This document shows, in pieces, positions 32,166 through 45,200 of a stretch of 64,000 nucleotides of DNA. The position numbers and the translations under genes were made by a program. Numbering within the stretch: position 1 is the stretch's first letter; every line of letters starts with the position of its first letter. The notes below the pieces were generated by a model. The model saw nothing but the letters and a program-made list of their open reading frames with translations. It did no database searches and was not told the DNA's origin. Source of the stretch: Tachypleus tridentatus (Eukaryota > Arthropoda > Merostomata > Xiphosura > Limulidae); NCBI RefSeq assembly GCF_004210375.1, contig NC_134830.1, positions 3,906,001 to 3,970,000 of the forward strand. Direction: 5' to 3'.

Positions 32166-32534
32166 CTATTAAGCGAAAGGGTTAACACACAAAATAACTT
32201 GTATGAATTATTTCTTTTTCAACACACTTAATATTTGAAATACCTATTTATCTAATTAAACCAACATGTTCAGTATTTAGTTTAAAATGTAATACTGAAT
32301 GTTAGTCCAATTATTTACAAGAAAAGTAAAAATAATTCAAAATCGAACAAATACACTTTCTCTACCTGACTTATGGCCTTCATGCACCATAGTTACAGCT
32401 TTTGTACCTATTTTATCAAGTGAACAAGGTGGATATTTACAGAGCACCATCAAACTACAGGGAACTTCAGAGCTACAAATTATTGTCCAGAAAATCACAG
32501 TTTCAAGGAAAAACATTAAGTAAAACTGTGCCAG
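32166..32534. other. Spacer downstream of the Drep-like gene
   Basis: This probably includes 3' untranslated or flanking sequence of the minus-strand Drep-like gene. No clear AATAAA was fixed. Plus-strand open frames at 32299-32620 are considered chance. Confidence 0.4.
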
Positions 32535-32660
32535 GTGTTCTGTTATTACCCACTGTAGATTATTCTGTGTCCAAAGTAACTCTCTGTAGATTATTCTGTG
32601 TCCAAAGTAACTCTCTGTAGGTTATTCTGTGTCATCCAAAGTAACTCTCTGTAGATTGTT
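32535..32660. repeat. About 31-bp tandem repeat, 4 copies
   Basis: CTGTAGATTATTCTGTGTCC with CAAAGTAACTCT recurs four times, one copy with a 4-base insertion. It would lie in the 3' untranslated region of the Drep-like transcript if that extends this far. Confidence 0.85.
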
Positions 32661-32916
32661 GATTTGATTGCCCATTTGTCCACTTCTGATTCCTCTTCAC
32701 ATGTTCTGGTTAGAGCTGAGCCTTACATCATACTCAGCCAAAAGCTGCTCCTGTTTGCAAGACAGCTGGTTCATTAAACTTTCAAACAGTCACTCTTCCT
32801 CGTTAGCAGTATTTGTCTTTTCCAACTCAGCCTTGCCACAAAATGACCACAACCTTTCACTTCTTATATTCACACAGTCTTCAGAGGACTAATCCTAAGT
32901 TATACAACAATCATCT

Positions 32917-33278
32917 TCAAAGCCAATCCTCAACAAGTGAATGTACTCCATCTTCTGCATCTTGTTTTGGCAGCATGTGACGAGGAGGCCTGGGTTCCAA
33001 TCCTTTCACAAACAGTTTTGCATGACCCTCTCTTCGAGGTGAGAGATCTTTAGTGCTAGCAGTAGTCTGATCTAGTTCTTGTGTCATCAATTCAACCCTC
33101 CACGGGATCCGCCTGCTGGACGGCTGCTGGACTGGCGGTTTAGGAATGTCTTGTTGATCCCAGCGTAACACGACTGTAATGTGACCTTTATTATCCATGA
33201 TTTTCCATGATGGTTGTTTATCCACCAACTCAAGGCTATTGATGGCTTCACACACAATTTGAGGGATGGCTGTGATGG
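32917..33278 (-). CDS. Drep-like gene, last exon
   Basis: Acceptor CTTTAG at 33281-33279; 119 codons plus TGA. It starts by completing a split alanine codon (G|CC), then ITAIPQIVCEAINSLEL and SWKIMDNKGHITVVLRWDQQ. The following 70 residues are rich in P, R and Q without a known domain. Confidence 0.9.
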
Positions 33279-36200
33279 CTAAAGAAGTCAGAAAACATGA
33301 CTGTAATAAAACAGTTAACTTTTTAATCTATCACCTGTTTGGCAGTGTAAAGAAACTTAGTTATCATAGTTCCAGAAAGACTATTACAGAACATGTTTCT
33401 TATTGTGAATGTATGTAGTTTATAGAGTGAAGATACAATGGCAATATTTTTAATTGGACATCTGTCATTGAACATAATAAAACTTTAAGGTTCACCATAT
33501 TAACTTGTATACATATGGACAGTAACAGTAATTATTAACTCGTATACACATGGACAGTAACAGTAATTAGTAACTCCTATACACATGGACAGTAACTAAT
33601 TAGTAACTCCTATACACATGGACAGCAACAGTAATTAGTAACTCGTATACACATGGACAGTAACAGTAATTAGTAACTCGTATACACATGGACAGTAACA
33701 GTAATTAGTAACCTCAGATACACATGGACAGTAACAGTAATTAGTAACTGTATACACATGGACAGTAACAGTAATTAGTAACTCAGATACACATGGACAG
33801 TAACAGTAATTAGTAACTTCGTATACACATGGACAGTAACAGTAATTAGTAACTCGTATACACATGGACAGTAACAGTAATTAGTAACTCGTATACACAT
33901 GGACAGTAACAGTAATTAGTAACTCGTATACACATGGACAGTAACAGTAATTAGTAACTCGTATACACATGGACAGTAACAGTAATTAGTAACTCGTATA
34001 CACATGGACAGTAACAGTAATTAGTAACTCAGATACACATGGACAGTAACAGTAATTAGTAACTCGTATACACATGGACAGTAACAGTAATTAGTAACTT
34101 CAGATACATATGGACAGTAACAGTAATTAGTAACTCGTGATACACATGGACAGTAACAGTAATTAGTAACTCGTATACACATGGACAGTAACAGTAATTA
34201 GTAACTTCATGATACACATGGACAGTAACAGTAATTAGTAACTGTGATACACATGGACAGTAACAGTAATTAGTAACTCGTATACACATGGACAGTAACA
34301 GTAATTAGTAACCTCGTATACACATGGACAGTAACAGTAATTAGTAACCTCGTATACACATGGACAGTAACAGTAATTAGTAACTCGTATACACATGGAC
34401 AGTAACAGTAATTAGTAACTCGTATACACATGGACAGTAACAGTAATTAGTAACTCGTATACACATGGACAGTAACAGTAATTAGTAACTCGTATACACA
34501 TGGACAGTAACAGTAATTAGTAACTTCGTTATACACATGGACAGTAACAGTAATTAGTAACTCGTATACACATGGACAGTAACAGTAATTAGTAACTCGT
34601 ATACACATGGACAGTAACAGTAATTAGTAACTCGTATACATATGGATAGTAACAGTAATTAGTAACTCGTATACATATGGACAGTAACAGTAATTAGTAA
34701 CTCGTATACATATGGACAGTAACAGTAATTAGTAACTCGTATACATATGGACAGTAACAGTAATTAGTAACTCGTATACATATGGACAGTAACAGTAATT
34801 AGTAACTTCAGATACACATGGACAGTAACAGTAATTAGTAACTCGTGATACATATGGACAGTAACAGTAATTAGTAACTCAGTATACATATGGACAGTAA
34901 CAGTAATTAGTAACTCGTATACATATGGACAGTAACAGTAATTAGTAACTCGTATACATATGGACAGTAACAGTAATTAGTAACTCGTATACATATGGAC
35001 AGTAACAGTAATTAGTAACTTGTATACACATGGACAGTAACAGTAATTATTAACTCGTATACACATGGACAGTAACAGTAATTATTAACTCGTATACACA
35101 TGGACAGTAACAGTAATTAGTAACTCGTATACACATGGACAGTAACAGTAATTAGTAACTCGTATAAACATGGACAGTAACAGTAATTATTAACTTGTAT
35201 GCATATGGACAGTAACAGTAATTATTAACTTGTATGCATATGGACAGTAACAGTAATTATTAACTCGTATACATATGGATTATTCTTCCACTGTGACCAA
35301 TAGATAACAAAACATCATTAAAAAACTTGTATCACAGTTCCTCTTTAATCTCTTGAAATTACCAAGATGTAGCTCAAGATATATAACTAAAGTATATTTT
35401 GCTTTAGTTCACTTTTATTAACAGATTGCATGCTAAAGTTATATAAACATTTACGTAATTTGTTTTACTGATACAGTGGCTGTTTTTAACACAGTTACAC
35501 TACATTTACATGTGGACAAAACTTACATTATCCGAGACAACTTTTACCAATTAGTTTACGTTGATAATATGGTTACAAATCAATAGATGTTTATACGACA
35601 TTTGCCCTTCAAACTTTCCCTTTAAAAGTTATACTAAAACAATAATACATTTGTTAATTTTGAATATTCTAATAGTATTATTTTATTTGGGAAATGAACA
35701 GAATAAACTTCTGTAAAATATTACAAAATGATAAAACTCTGAGGCTAAGAACAGTAATGGTGTTTGTATTTAACCACAATGACACATTATGTACATGTGA
35801 ACTAACAACCAGGTTAAACCTATAATTCAGGTATAGCTGTCCTGAATTTTCAATTAATGGCCAGTTAGAAGGCAGTTGGTCAACAGCACTACTTGCCAAA
35901 GGACTCTGTCCCCTTTGAATCAAGGAAGTGGATTTTCATACGTATAATGTACCTACAGTGACATTGTGGTGAAAATCTTAGACAATTTTATCTGCATCTG
36001 GCATCCGAGCCATTACGTTACATTTAACAGTTTGGAATAAAAACTGACAATATTACATAGTATTCAGGAATAGATTTTAAAGTTAGCTATTTACACTTAT
36101 GTTATGACATAAATAGTTTAATAAAATCAAGGAAAAAAACAATGGTATTACAGAAACTTTCAGAGCCTGAATATCAAACAAAGTTAACCTACATTCACAG

Positions 36201-39200
36201 TGAAAACAAGTTTAGTGTATTATAGAAAGACTTGTGTTATTAAAATAATCAAGGTAACAAATACAGGAATGGAGAAAAGTATTAAAACTTATAAAATAAA
36301 TTTAATATTAATAATTATTTTAGAATTGCAGTGGACAATATTATAAATTTTATTTCTGATATGTTAAAACACATCCCATGTATTAACCATTAAACTTGAC
36401 ACTTATCCTTCTTGTGCAAAGTTGACTTTAACACAGAGAAAACATTGTTTACTTTATAAATCTAGTTTTCACACACTTTTGATTGTTATTTTTAGTAGAG
36501 ATAATTTTAAAGATTTGTTTAGGTCAGGCTTTAACAAATTTTCAGATCTAAGAGCCATCCCAAAACTTAGAAGCCAGACACAGTTGATGTAAAACAAAGT
36601 TATGGTACAAGAAACACAGTTTGACATTTAAAAACAAAGGGTTCATTATTAAAATTTATTACATACCATGTATCAAACTTCAATATGTGCAATTATTAAA
36701 ATAGTAAATAACTATAACTTAGGTCAATTCTTGCAATGAACGAAATAAAAATAACCAATGACTGGGATATCGATAAGCCAAGCAGACTGTTTCAAAATAG
36801 GTGCAATATACTTATCACAATAACACTGTACAACAATAAACAAAAGGTTTTGGTGTACTTAACTCCTCTACAGTTTGTTCCAGAAAATAGGAGCTTTATT
36901 TATTTACTTTCACAGCAATGAGTGCATGATAATGATCACGTGATATCAAGAAGCACTTGATAGTATTGCCTGAACTAACTGCCTTTGGTCTCGTATGTGT
37001 CTAAACACATGCACTGACTGGTTGAATTTAGAGGAAGGAGAAAAAACAAATGGCACAAAATTAGTAATGTGTTGTCCAACCATAGAGACTCATTCGTGAA
37101 AAAACATCAAGTGGTGAACCCCATTATAGTAATGTGTTGTCCAACCACAGAGCCTCATTCGTGAAAAAAACATCAAGTGGTGAACCCCCATTAAAATATG
37201 AGAAACAAAGATCAAATTCAGGACTCAAAGAGTACAAAAAAATAATTCTGGACTTAATTAAAATAAGTATTTGTGATAAGTTGGTTAATCATACTGCGAT
37301 AAATTGGTTAACCATACTGCGATAAGTTGGTTAACCATTCTGCGATAAGTTGGTTAACCATTCTGCGATAAGTTGGTTAACCATACTGCGATAAGTTGGT
37401 TAACCATACTGCGATAAGTTAGTTAACCATACTGCGATAAGTTAGTTAATCATGCTGCGATAAGTTAGTTAATCATTCTGTTGTAAGTTAGTTAATCATA
37501 ATGTTGTAAGTTATATTTTTTATATCTTAACATTTTGTTAAGTAGAAATAATTATGTTATATTGTTTAATGGTTGTGAAGTTTAAACGTTTCACGACAGT
37601 TACGACCTTGATAGAATACAATATGTAAGTGCGAGACTGTGTCACAGCTAATTAATTAGTTGAGTCAGTTTTAGTTAGTATCTGAATGTGGTCTAGTTAG
37701 CCTGTCCATCCATGATTGATGAGGAAGCTAGCCATTGAGGAAATTTTGCAAAATGTGTGTACCTTATTAGTAAATTAAGCCTACACTGGTGTTGGAATAC
37801 ATGTTAAAAAATTATATGTAAAGTCAGGCTTATCAGGGAACTTGGCCTATATAGAATGTTATCAAAGAATATATTAATGGATTATCTTTTCACTGAACTG
37901 GACTTTATTTTAATTGAATAACTCAAAAGTACATGTCATATGACTGATTAGATGGTCAGTTGTTCAGTTGTCTGTTGAGGAAATTCATTCATAAAAACAA
38001 TATTAAGATTTTTACACCTTTTAAAGAATTAATTAATTAATTAATGTTTTACATCACAAGTTTGCAATTTGTATTTCAAAAAGGGAACTTTTATGTAACA
38101 CACATGATCATTGATTCTCGTGTTATTCATTATTATAGTGTAATTGTAAGACATTACACAACGTGAATTAGTTAAAATTATTAAAATAATTATCTAAATT
38201 GAGAATTTAATGTTTACAAATGAGGAATATGATATTTGACAAAAATCATTAACCATTATGTATTTAATCGCTACAATGTGCTGGAGCTTACGGTGAATGA
38301 TTTGTTACTTACATTAACCCTGTCGAACTGAAGTGATAAATTAGAGGGAAGACAAGCAAGCTAATAACAACTGAAAACTCTTGAGCTGCCTTTTGCTAAT
38401 GAACAGTGGTACTGACCATCAGATTAAAATGCTCCCACAGCTGAAAGGGTGAGCATGTTTGGCAATAGGTCTTGGTCCTGTGATCTACATATTGTGAATC
38501 AAGCACCCAAACCACAGGAAGGCTTATGATGAAAAAGAAATAAATGTATTGTTTATCTACTTAGAGTTACAGATGCTTCATGAACATTAATGACCTTAAG
38601 TCTGCCAAACTATCACTTACTTTTTACAAGTGTATTGTGATGAATCAGAAGAGATTTATGAAATATATATTAATTAGGTAATAAGATACACCAAAAAGAA
38701 CAACGAATGTTTTAAGATCTTATATAATACGTTTTACTGAACAAAGATACCCAACCATATACACTATAAAGTGATTGTAAAACGCATTCTGTAAAAAAGT
38801 TCAAGATGTTGTCACCATTATGAACTTATACCTGAAGCAAGCAGTACCAACTACAGACATAAAATCTAACAATTGGTTTTTGAACTTACAGTTATGTTTC
38901 AACTTAAGGTTATTTCTAAAAAAAATAGTACCTCTTACTTCTCATACAAACGTTACCTGCTCGCAATGTTTCCATGCTTGGAGGGAACCATCGCTCACCA
39001 GGACGGAGGAGGATGAACACTGTGTCCTTGTCTACAGTTTTGAAATAATTTTCATCTTCAACCTCTGTTCCATCATTCTCCAGCACCACTCTAAGCTTGG
39101 AGGGGGTGCTGTAACCCAACTTTTCTCCACCTACAAAATGATCATGGGACTCACTCAGACATTATTATTCTGATCATGTGGCTCACTCAGACATTATTAT

Positions 39201-42200
39201 TCTGATCATGTGGCTCACTCAGACACATTATTACTCTGGTCATGTGGCTCACTCAGACACATTATTACTCTGGTCATGTGGCTCACTCAGACACATTATT
39301 ACTCTGGTCATGTGGCTCACTCAGACACATTATTATTCTGGTCATGTGGCTCACTCAGACACATTATTATTCTGGTCATGTGGCTCACTCAGACACATTA
39401 TTACTCTGGTCATGTGGCTCACTCAGACACATTATTACTCTGGTCATGTGGCTCACTCAGACACATTATTACTCTGGTCATGTGGCTCACTCAGACACAT
39501 TATTACTCTGGTCATGTGGCTCACTCAGACACATTATTACTCTGGTCATGTGGCTCACTCAGACACATTATTACTCTGGTCATGTGGCTCACTCAGACAC
39601 ATTATTACTCTGGTCATGTGGCTCACTCAGACACATTATTATTCTGGTCATGTGGCTCACTCAGACACATTATTATTCTGGTCATGTGGCTCACTCAGAC
39701 ATTATTATTCTGGTCATGTGGCTCACTCAGACATTATTATTCTGGTCATGTGGCTCACTCAGACATTATTATTCTGGTCATGTGGCTCACTCCAGACACA
39801 TTATTATTCTGGTCATGTGGCTCACTCAGACACATTATTATTCTGGTCATGTGGCTCACTCAGGCACATTATTATTCTGGTCATGTGGCTCACTCAGGCA
39901 CATTATTATTCTGGTCATGTGGCTCACTCAGGCACATTATTATTCTGGTCATGTGGCTCACTCAGGCACATTATTATTCTGGTCATGTGGCTCACTCAGG
40001 CACATTATTACTCTGGTCATGTGGCTCACTCAGACACATTATTATTCTGGTCATGTGGCTCACTCAGACACATTATTACTCTGGTCATGTGGCTCACTCA
40101 GACACATTATTATTCTGGTCATGTGGCTCACTCAGACACATTATTATTCTGGTCATGTGGCTCACTCAGACACATTATTATTCTGGTCATGTGGCTCACT
40201 CAGACACATTATTATTCTGGTCATGTGGCTCACTCAGACACATTATTATTCTGGTCATGTGGCTCACTCAGACACATTATTATTCTGGTCATGTGGCTCA
40301 CTCAGGCACATTATTATTCTGGTCATGTGGCTCACTCAGACACATTATTATTCTGGTCATGTGGCTCACTCAGACACATTATTATTCTGGTCATGTGGCT
40401 CACTCAGACACATTATTATTCTGGTCATGTGGCTCACTCAGACACATTATTATTCTGGTCATGTGGCTCACTCAGACACATTATTATTCTGGTCATGTGG
40501 CTCACTCAGACACATTATTATTCTGGTCATGTGGCTCACTCAGACACATTATTATTCTGGTCATGTGGCTCACTCAGACACATTATTATTCTGGTCATGT
40601 GGCTCACTCAGACACATTATTATTCTGGTCATGTGGCTCACTCAGACACATTATTATTCTGGTCATGTGGCTCACTCAGACACATTATTATTCTGGTCAT
40701 GTGGCTCACTCAGACACATTATTATTCTGGTCATGTGGCTCACTCAGACACATTATTATTCTGGTCATGTGGCTCACTCAGGCACATTATTATTCTGGTC
40801 ATGTGGCTCATTCAGACATTATTATTCTGGTCATGTGGCTCACTCAGACACATTATTATTCTGGTCATGTGGCTCATTCAGACATTATTATTCTGGTCAT
40901 GTGGCTCACTCAGACACATTATTATTCTGGTCATGTGGCTCACTCAGACACATTATTACTCTGGTCATGTGGCTCACTCAGACACATTATTACTCTGGTC
41001 ATGTGGCTCACTCAGACACATTATTACTCTGGTCATGTGGCTCACTCAGACACATTATTACTCTGGTCATGTGGCTCACTCAGACACATTATTATTCTGG
41101 TCATGTGGCTCACTCAGACACATTATTATTCTGGTCATGTGGCTCACTCAGACACATTATTACTCTGGTCATGTGGCTCACTCAGACACATTATTACTCT
41201 GGTCATGTGGCTCACTCAGACACATTATTACTCTGGTCATGTGGCTCACTCAGACACATTATTACTCTGGTCATGTGGCTCACTCAGACACATTATTATT
41301 CTGGTCATGTGGCTCACTCAGACACATTATTATTCTGGTCATGTGGCTCACTCAGACACATTATTATTCTGGTCATGTGGCTCACTCAGACACATTATTA
41401 TTCTGGTCATGTGGCTCACTCAGACATTATTATACTGGTCATGTGGCTCACTCAGACATTATTATTCTGGTCATGTGGCTCACTCAGACACATTATTATA
41501 CTGGTCATGTGGCTCACTCAGACATTATTATTCTGGTCATGTGGCTCACTCAGACACATTATTATACTGGTCATGTGGCTCACTCAGACATTATTATTCT
41601 GGTCATGTGGCTCACTCAGACACATTATTATTCTGGTCATGTGGCTCACTCAGACACATTATTATTCTGGTCATGTGGCTCACTCAGACACATTATTATT
41701 CTGGTCATGTGGCTCACTCAGACACATTATTATTCTGGTCATGTGGCTCACTCAGACACATTATTATTCTGGTCATGTGGCTCACTCAGACACATTATTA
41801 TTCTGGTCATGTGGCTCACTCCAGACACATTATTATTCTGGTCATGTGGCTCACTCAGACACATTATTATTCTGGTCATGTGGCTCACTCAGACACATTA
41901 TTATTCTGGTCATGTGGCTCACTCAGACACATTATTATTCTGGTCATGTGGCTCACTCAGACACATTATTATTCTGGTCATGTGGCTCACTCAGACACAT
42001 TATTATTCTGGTCATGTGGCTCACTCAGACACATTATTATTCTGGTCATGTGGCTCACTCAGACACATTATTATTCTGGTCATGTGGCTCATTCAGACAT
42101 TATTATTCTGGTCATGTGGCTCACTCAGACACATTATTATTCTGGTCATGTGGCTCACTCAGACATTATTATTCTGGTCATGTGGCTCACTCAGACACAT

Positions 42201-45200
42201 TATTATTCTGGTCATGTGGCTCACTCAGACACATTATTATTCTGGTCATGTGGCTCACTCAGACACATTATTATTCTGGTCATGTGGCTCACTCAGACAT
42301 TATTATTCTGGTCATGTGGCTCACTCAGACATTATTATTCTGGTCATGTGGCTCACTCAGACATTATTATTCTGGTCATGTGGCTCACTCAGACATTATT
42401 ATTCTGGTCATGTGGCTCACTCAGACACATTATTATTCTGGTCATGTGGCTCACTCAGACACATTATTATTCTGGTCATGTGACTCACTCAGACACATTA
42501 TTATTCTGGTCATGTGACTCACTCAGACACACTATTATTCTGGTCATGTGGCTCACTGAGACACATTATTATTTTTTAAAAATTGAAAATACATCTTTTT
42601 GAGCTTCAATACTCAATTACAATAAAAACTGCTTATAATAGGACAGAATTGTCTGACTTTAAACTAGATGGAAGGAGCCACATTGCTGGTTAGCAATCTA
42701 GAACCATAAATCCTAGAATCCCCAAGACAAGTAATTTGAAAAACCTGTCCATCTTTCAGAGGGTGTCCATTATATGAAAGAACAGAAGGTATATGACTAA
42801 CACACAAATAATAGTTTGCTTCTTCAAAATGCAAATTATGCAATGTATTTATTACATTATATTATATTATATTACAAATTTAAATCATAAATATGGGAAC
42901 TTTCCAATGCTTTTGAGCTAAACAGAACCTGTCTACCAACTCAGTGCATTTACAGACTTACAATATTTATTTTCTTGCCATCAAAAACTGTTAACAGACC
43001 AACCATCCTACTAAAACCTCAGCTATAAGATTGGTTTCCATCTGAAAGTGCATATTTAAGACCCAGTAGCAATAGTCGCTCATTCAACAAACTAATTATG
43101 TTCTATGATCTAGTGTTACAAAATGTTTGTCTGCTGTGTTTCACAACTACATCGTGCTAACCTTGTCCTTGCCCGATAATCAGCTTGTGAATAAATTTTA
43201 AACTGAAGTACATCAGCAGACAACTACATTGTGCTAACCTTGTCCATGCCTGATAATCAGCTTGTGAATAAATTTTAAACTGAAGTACATCAGCAGACAA
43301 CTACATTGTGCTAACCTTGTCATTGCCTGATAATCAGCTTGTGAATAAATTTTAAACTGAAGTACATCAGCAGACAACTACATCGTGCTAACCTTGTCCA
43401 TGCCTGATAATCAGCTTGTGAATAAATTTTAAACTGAAGTACATTGTGCTAACCTTGTCAGTGCCTGATAATCAGCTTGTGAACAAATTTTAAACTGAAG
43501 TACATCAGCAGACAACTACATCGTGCTAACCTTGTCCGTGCCTGATAATCAGCTTGTGAACAAATTTTAAACTGATATACATCAAAAGAAAAAAGATAAA
43601 AACTGCCCAAGGTATAGTTTTTCTTTAATTCATACAATTGCAGATTGTTAAACTGAGTTGCACATCCTACAGTAATATGTGTAGTACAGTTCTTCTGTTG
43701 ACTCAGGTTTGGAGATTCACAAATACCAACACTTCAAATGTATACAAACACATCATTCTGATGAAGGAGTGAATTTTGTTGTTCACTGTGTTTTAATTAG
43801 TATACATAAAGCTACTTTTATTTTACACCATATTTACTACAGTCAACACAACATTCTCTGGATCATAATAAAACTGGAGACAATCATGACCTCCTTACAT
43901 GAGTGAACAGAAGCTGTTGTGACACAGGATGTCTGCATGGAGGGTTCTTACTTCAGAGAAGTCCACAAACACACACCATACAAACTAAAACTTTGAGCAC
44001 CAGAATTAATACAAACAAAACAAATCAATAAATTATTTAAATAGTTTTATGTCTTCATTACATTGTACTAAAATCTACACAATGAACATAGGAAATAATC
44101 TGGAAAATATACCAAACATACAAAACTCAATTCACAATGGTACACACACATCCTCATAAGTTATAAAATATTTTCTGTAAATGAAGAACTAAGTGAAAAG
44201 CAACTGCAGGAGACAACTTTCTCAACTGAAAACCAGGAAACACGTACTTTGTTTCATCACCCACTTAATCATAAATAAATTATATACACTGGGTGTATGT
44301 TTGACAAATAGTAAAAGAAAAGATAGTAGCTACTGGAGACCAGTGAAACTGGACATTTCTTATCAGTGGAATGCTTCAAAGGTCAGTCCTTGTACTTACA
44401 TTAATGATAATAAGATGGGGATAACCTTTGTTGAATATTCTGGTACTTAAAGATGATAAAATGTCACAGAATGACTTATATTAAGTGTTAAGTTGGACAT
44501 GTTCAATATTTGGAAGTTTTCCTTTAATTATACTGAAGTGAAAGGTTATACATTTGAGTTAGCATAGTTTGATTTGGTGTAGATGTGAATCCTTTCAATA
44601 ACGAACTACAGAAAAATGTCTTGGCAGAGTAGTGGATATGACACTCAAAGCCATTATCACCATGCTCTGTTGAACAAAACAAAGTTGAAACAGGTAGCAA
44701 CTGTCTTGTTCAGAGTGTAGTGAAACTTTAGAGGAAAGACTTGAAATAACCTGATAAAGTAGCTCCAGTGAGTACAAAGTTTCAAAACACTTCAGGTCAC
44801 CAATCTCCACTGTTAATATTACAGTTAGTATAACTTTACAATATATTTATTAATATACTGATTGCAAGTGAAAGAAGCCAGTTATCTCCATTAAAGTTAC
44901 AAGTCACAACTTGTAAAAATGCATCTCAGAATAGCTGGTATGGGTATTTACACATATTGAAAGAAGCCAGTTATCTCCATTCAAATTACAAGTCACAACT
45001 TGTAAAAATGCATCTCAGAATTACTTGTATGGGTATTTACACTTATTGAAAGAAACCAGTTATCTCCATTCAAATTACAAGTCACAACCTGTAAAAATGT
45101 ATCTCAGAATGGCTTGTATGGGTATTTACACTTCTTGAAAGAAGCCAGTTATCTCCATTCAAATTACAAGTCACAACTTGTAAAAATGCATCTCAGAATA

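Noticed and set aside
33500-35278. Regular 35-bp repeat as a CRISPR array
   Set aside because: Units are contiguous with no unique spacers, and the setting is an animal intron. The same holds for all other arrays in the window.
39178-42602. Three overlapping open frames of 1,091-1,130 codons
   Set aside because: They lie wholly within a 34-bp tandem array that is open in all plus frames, and they repeat the same peptides in rotation. No domain, start context or splice signal supports them.
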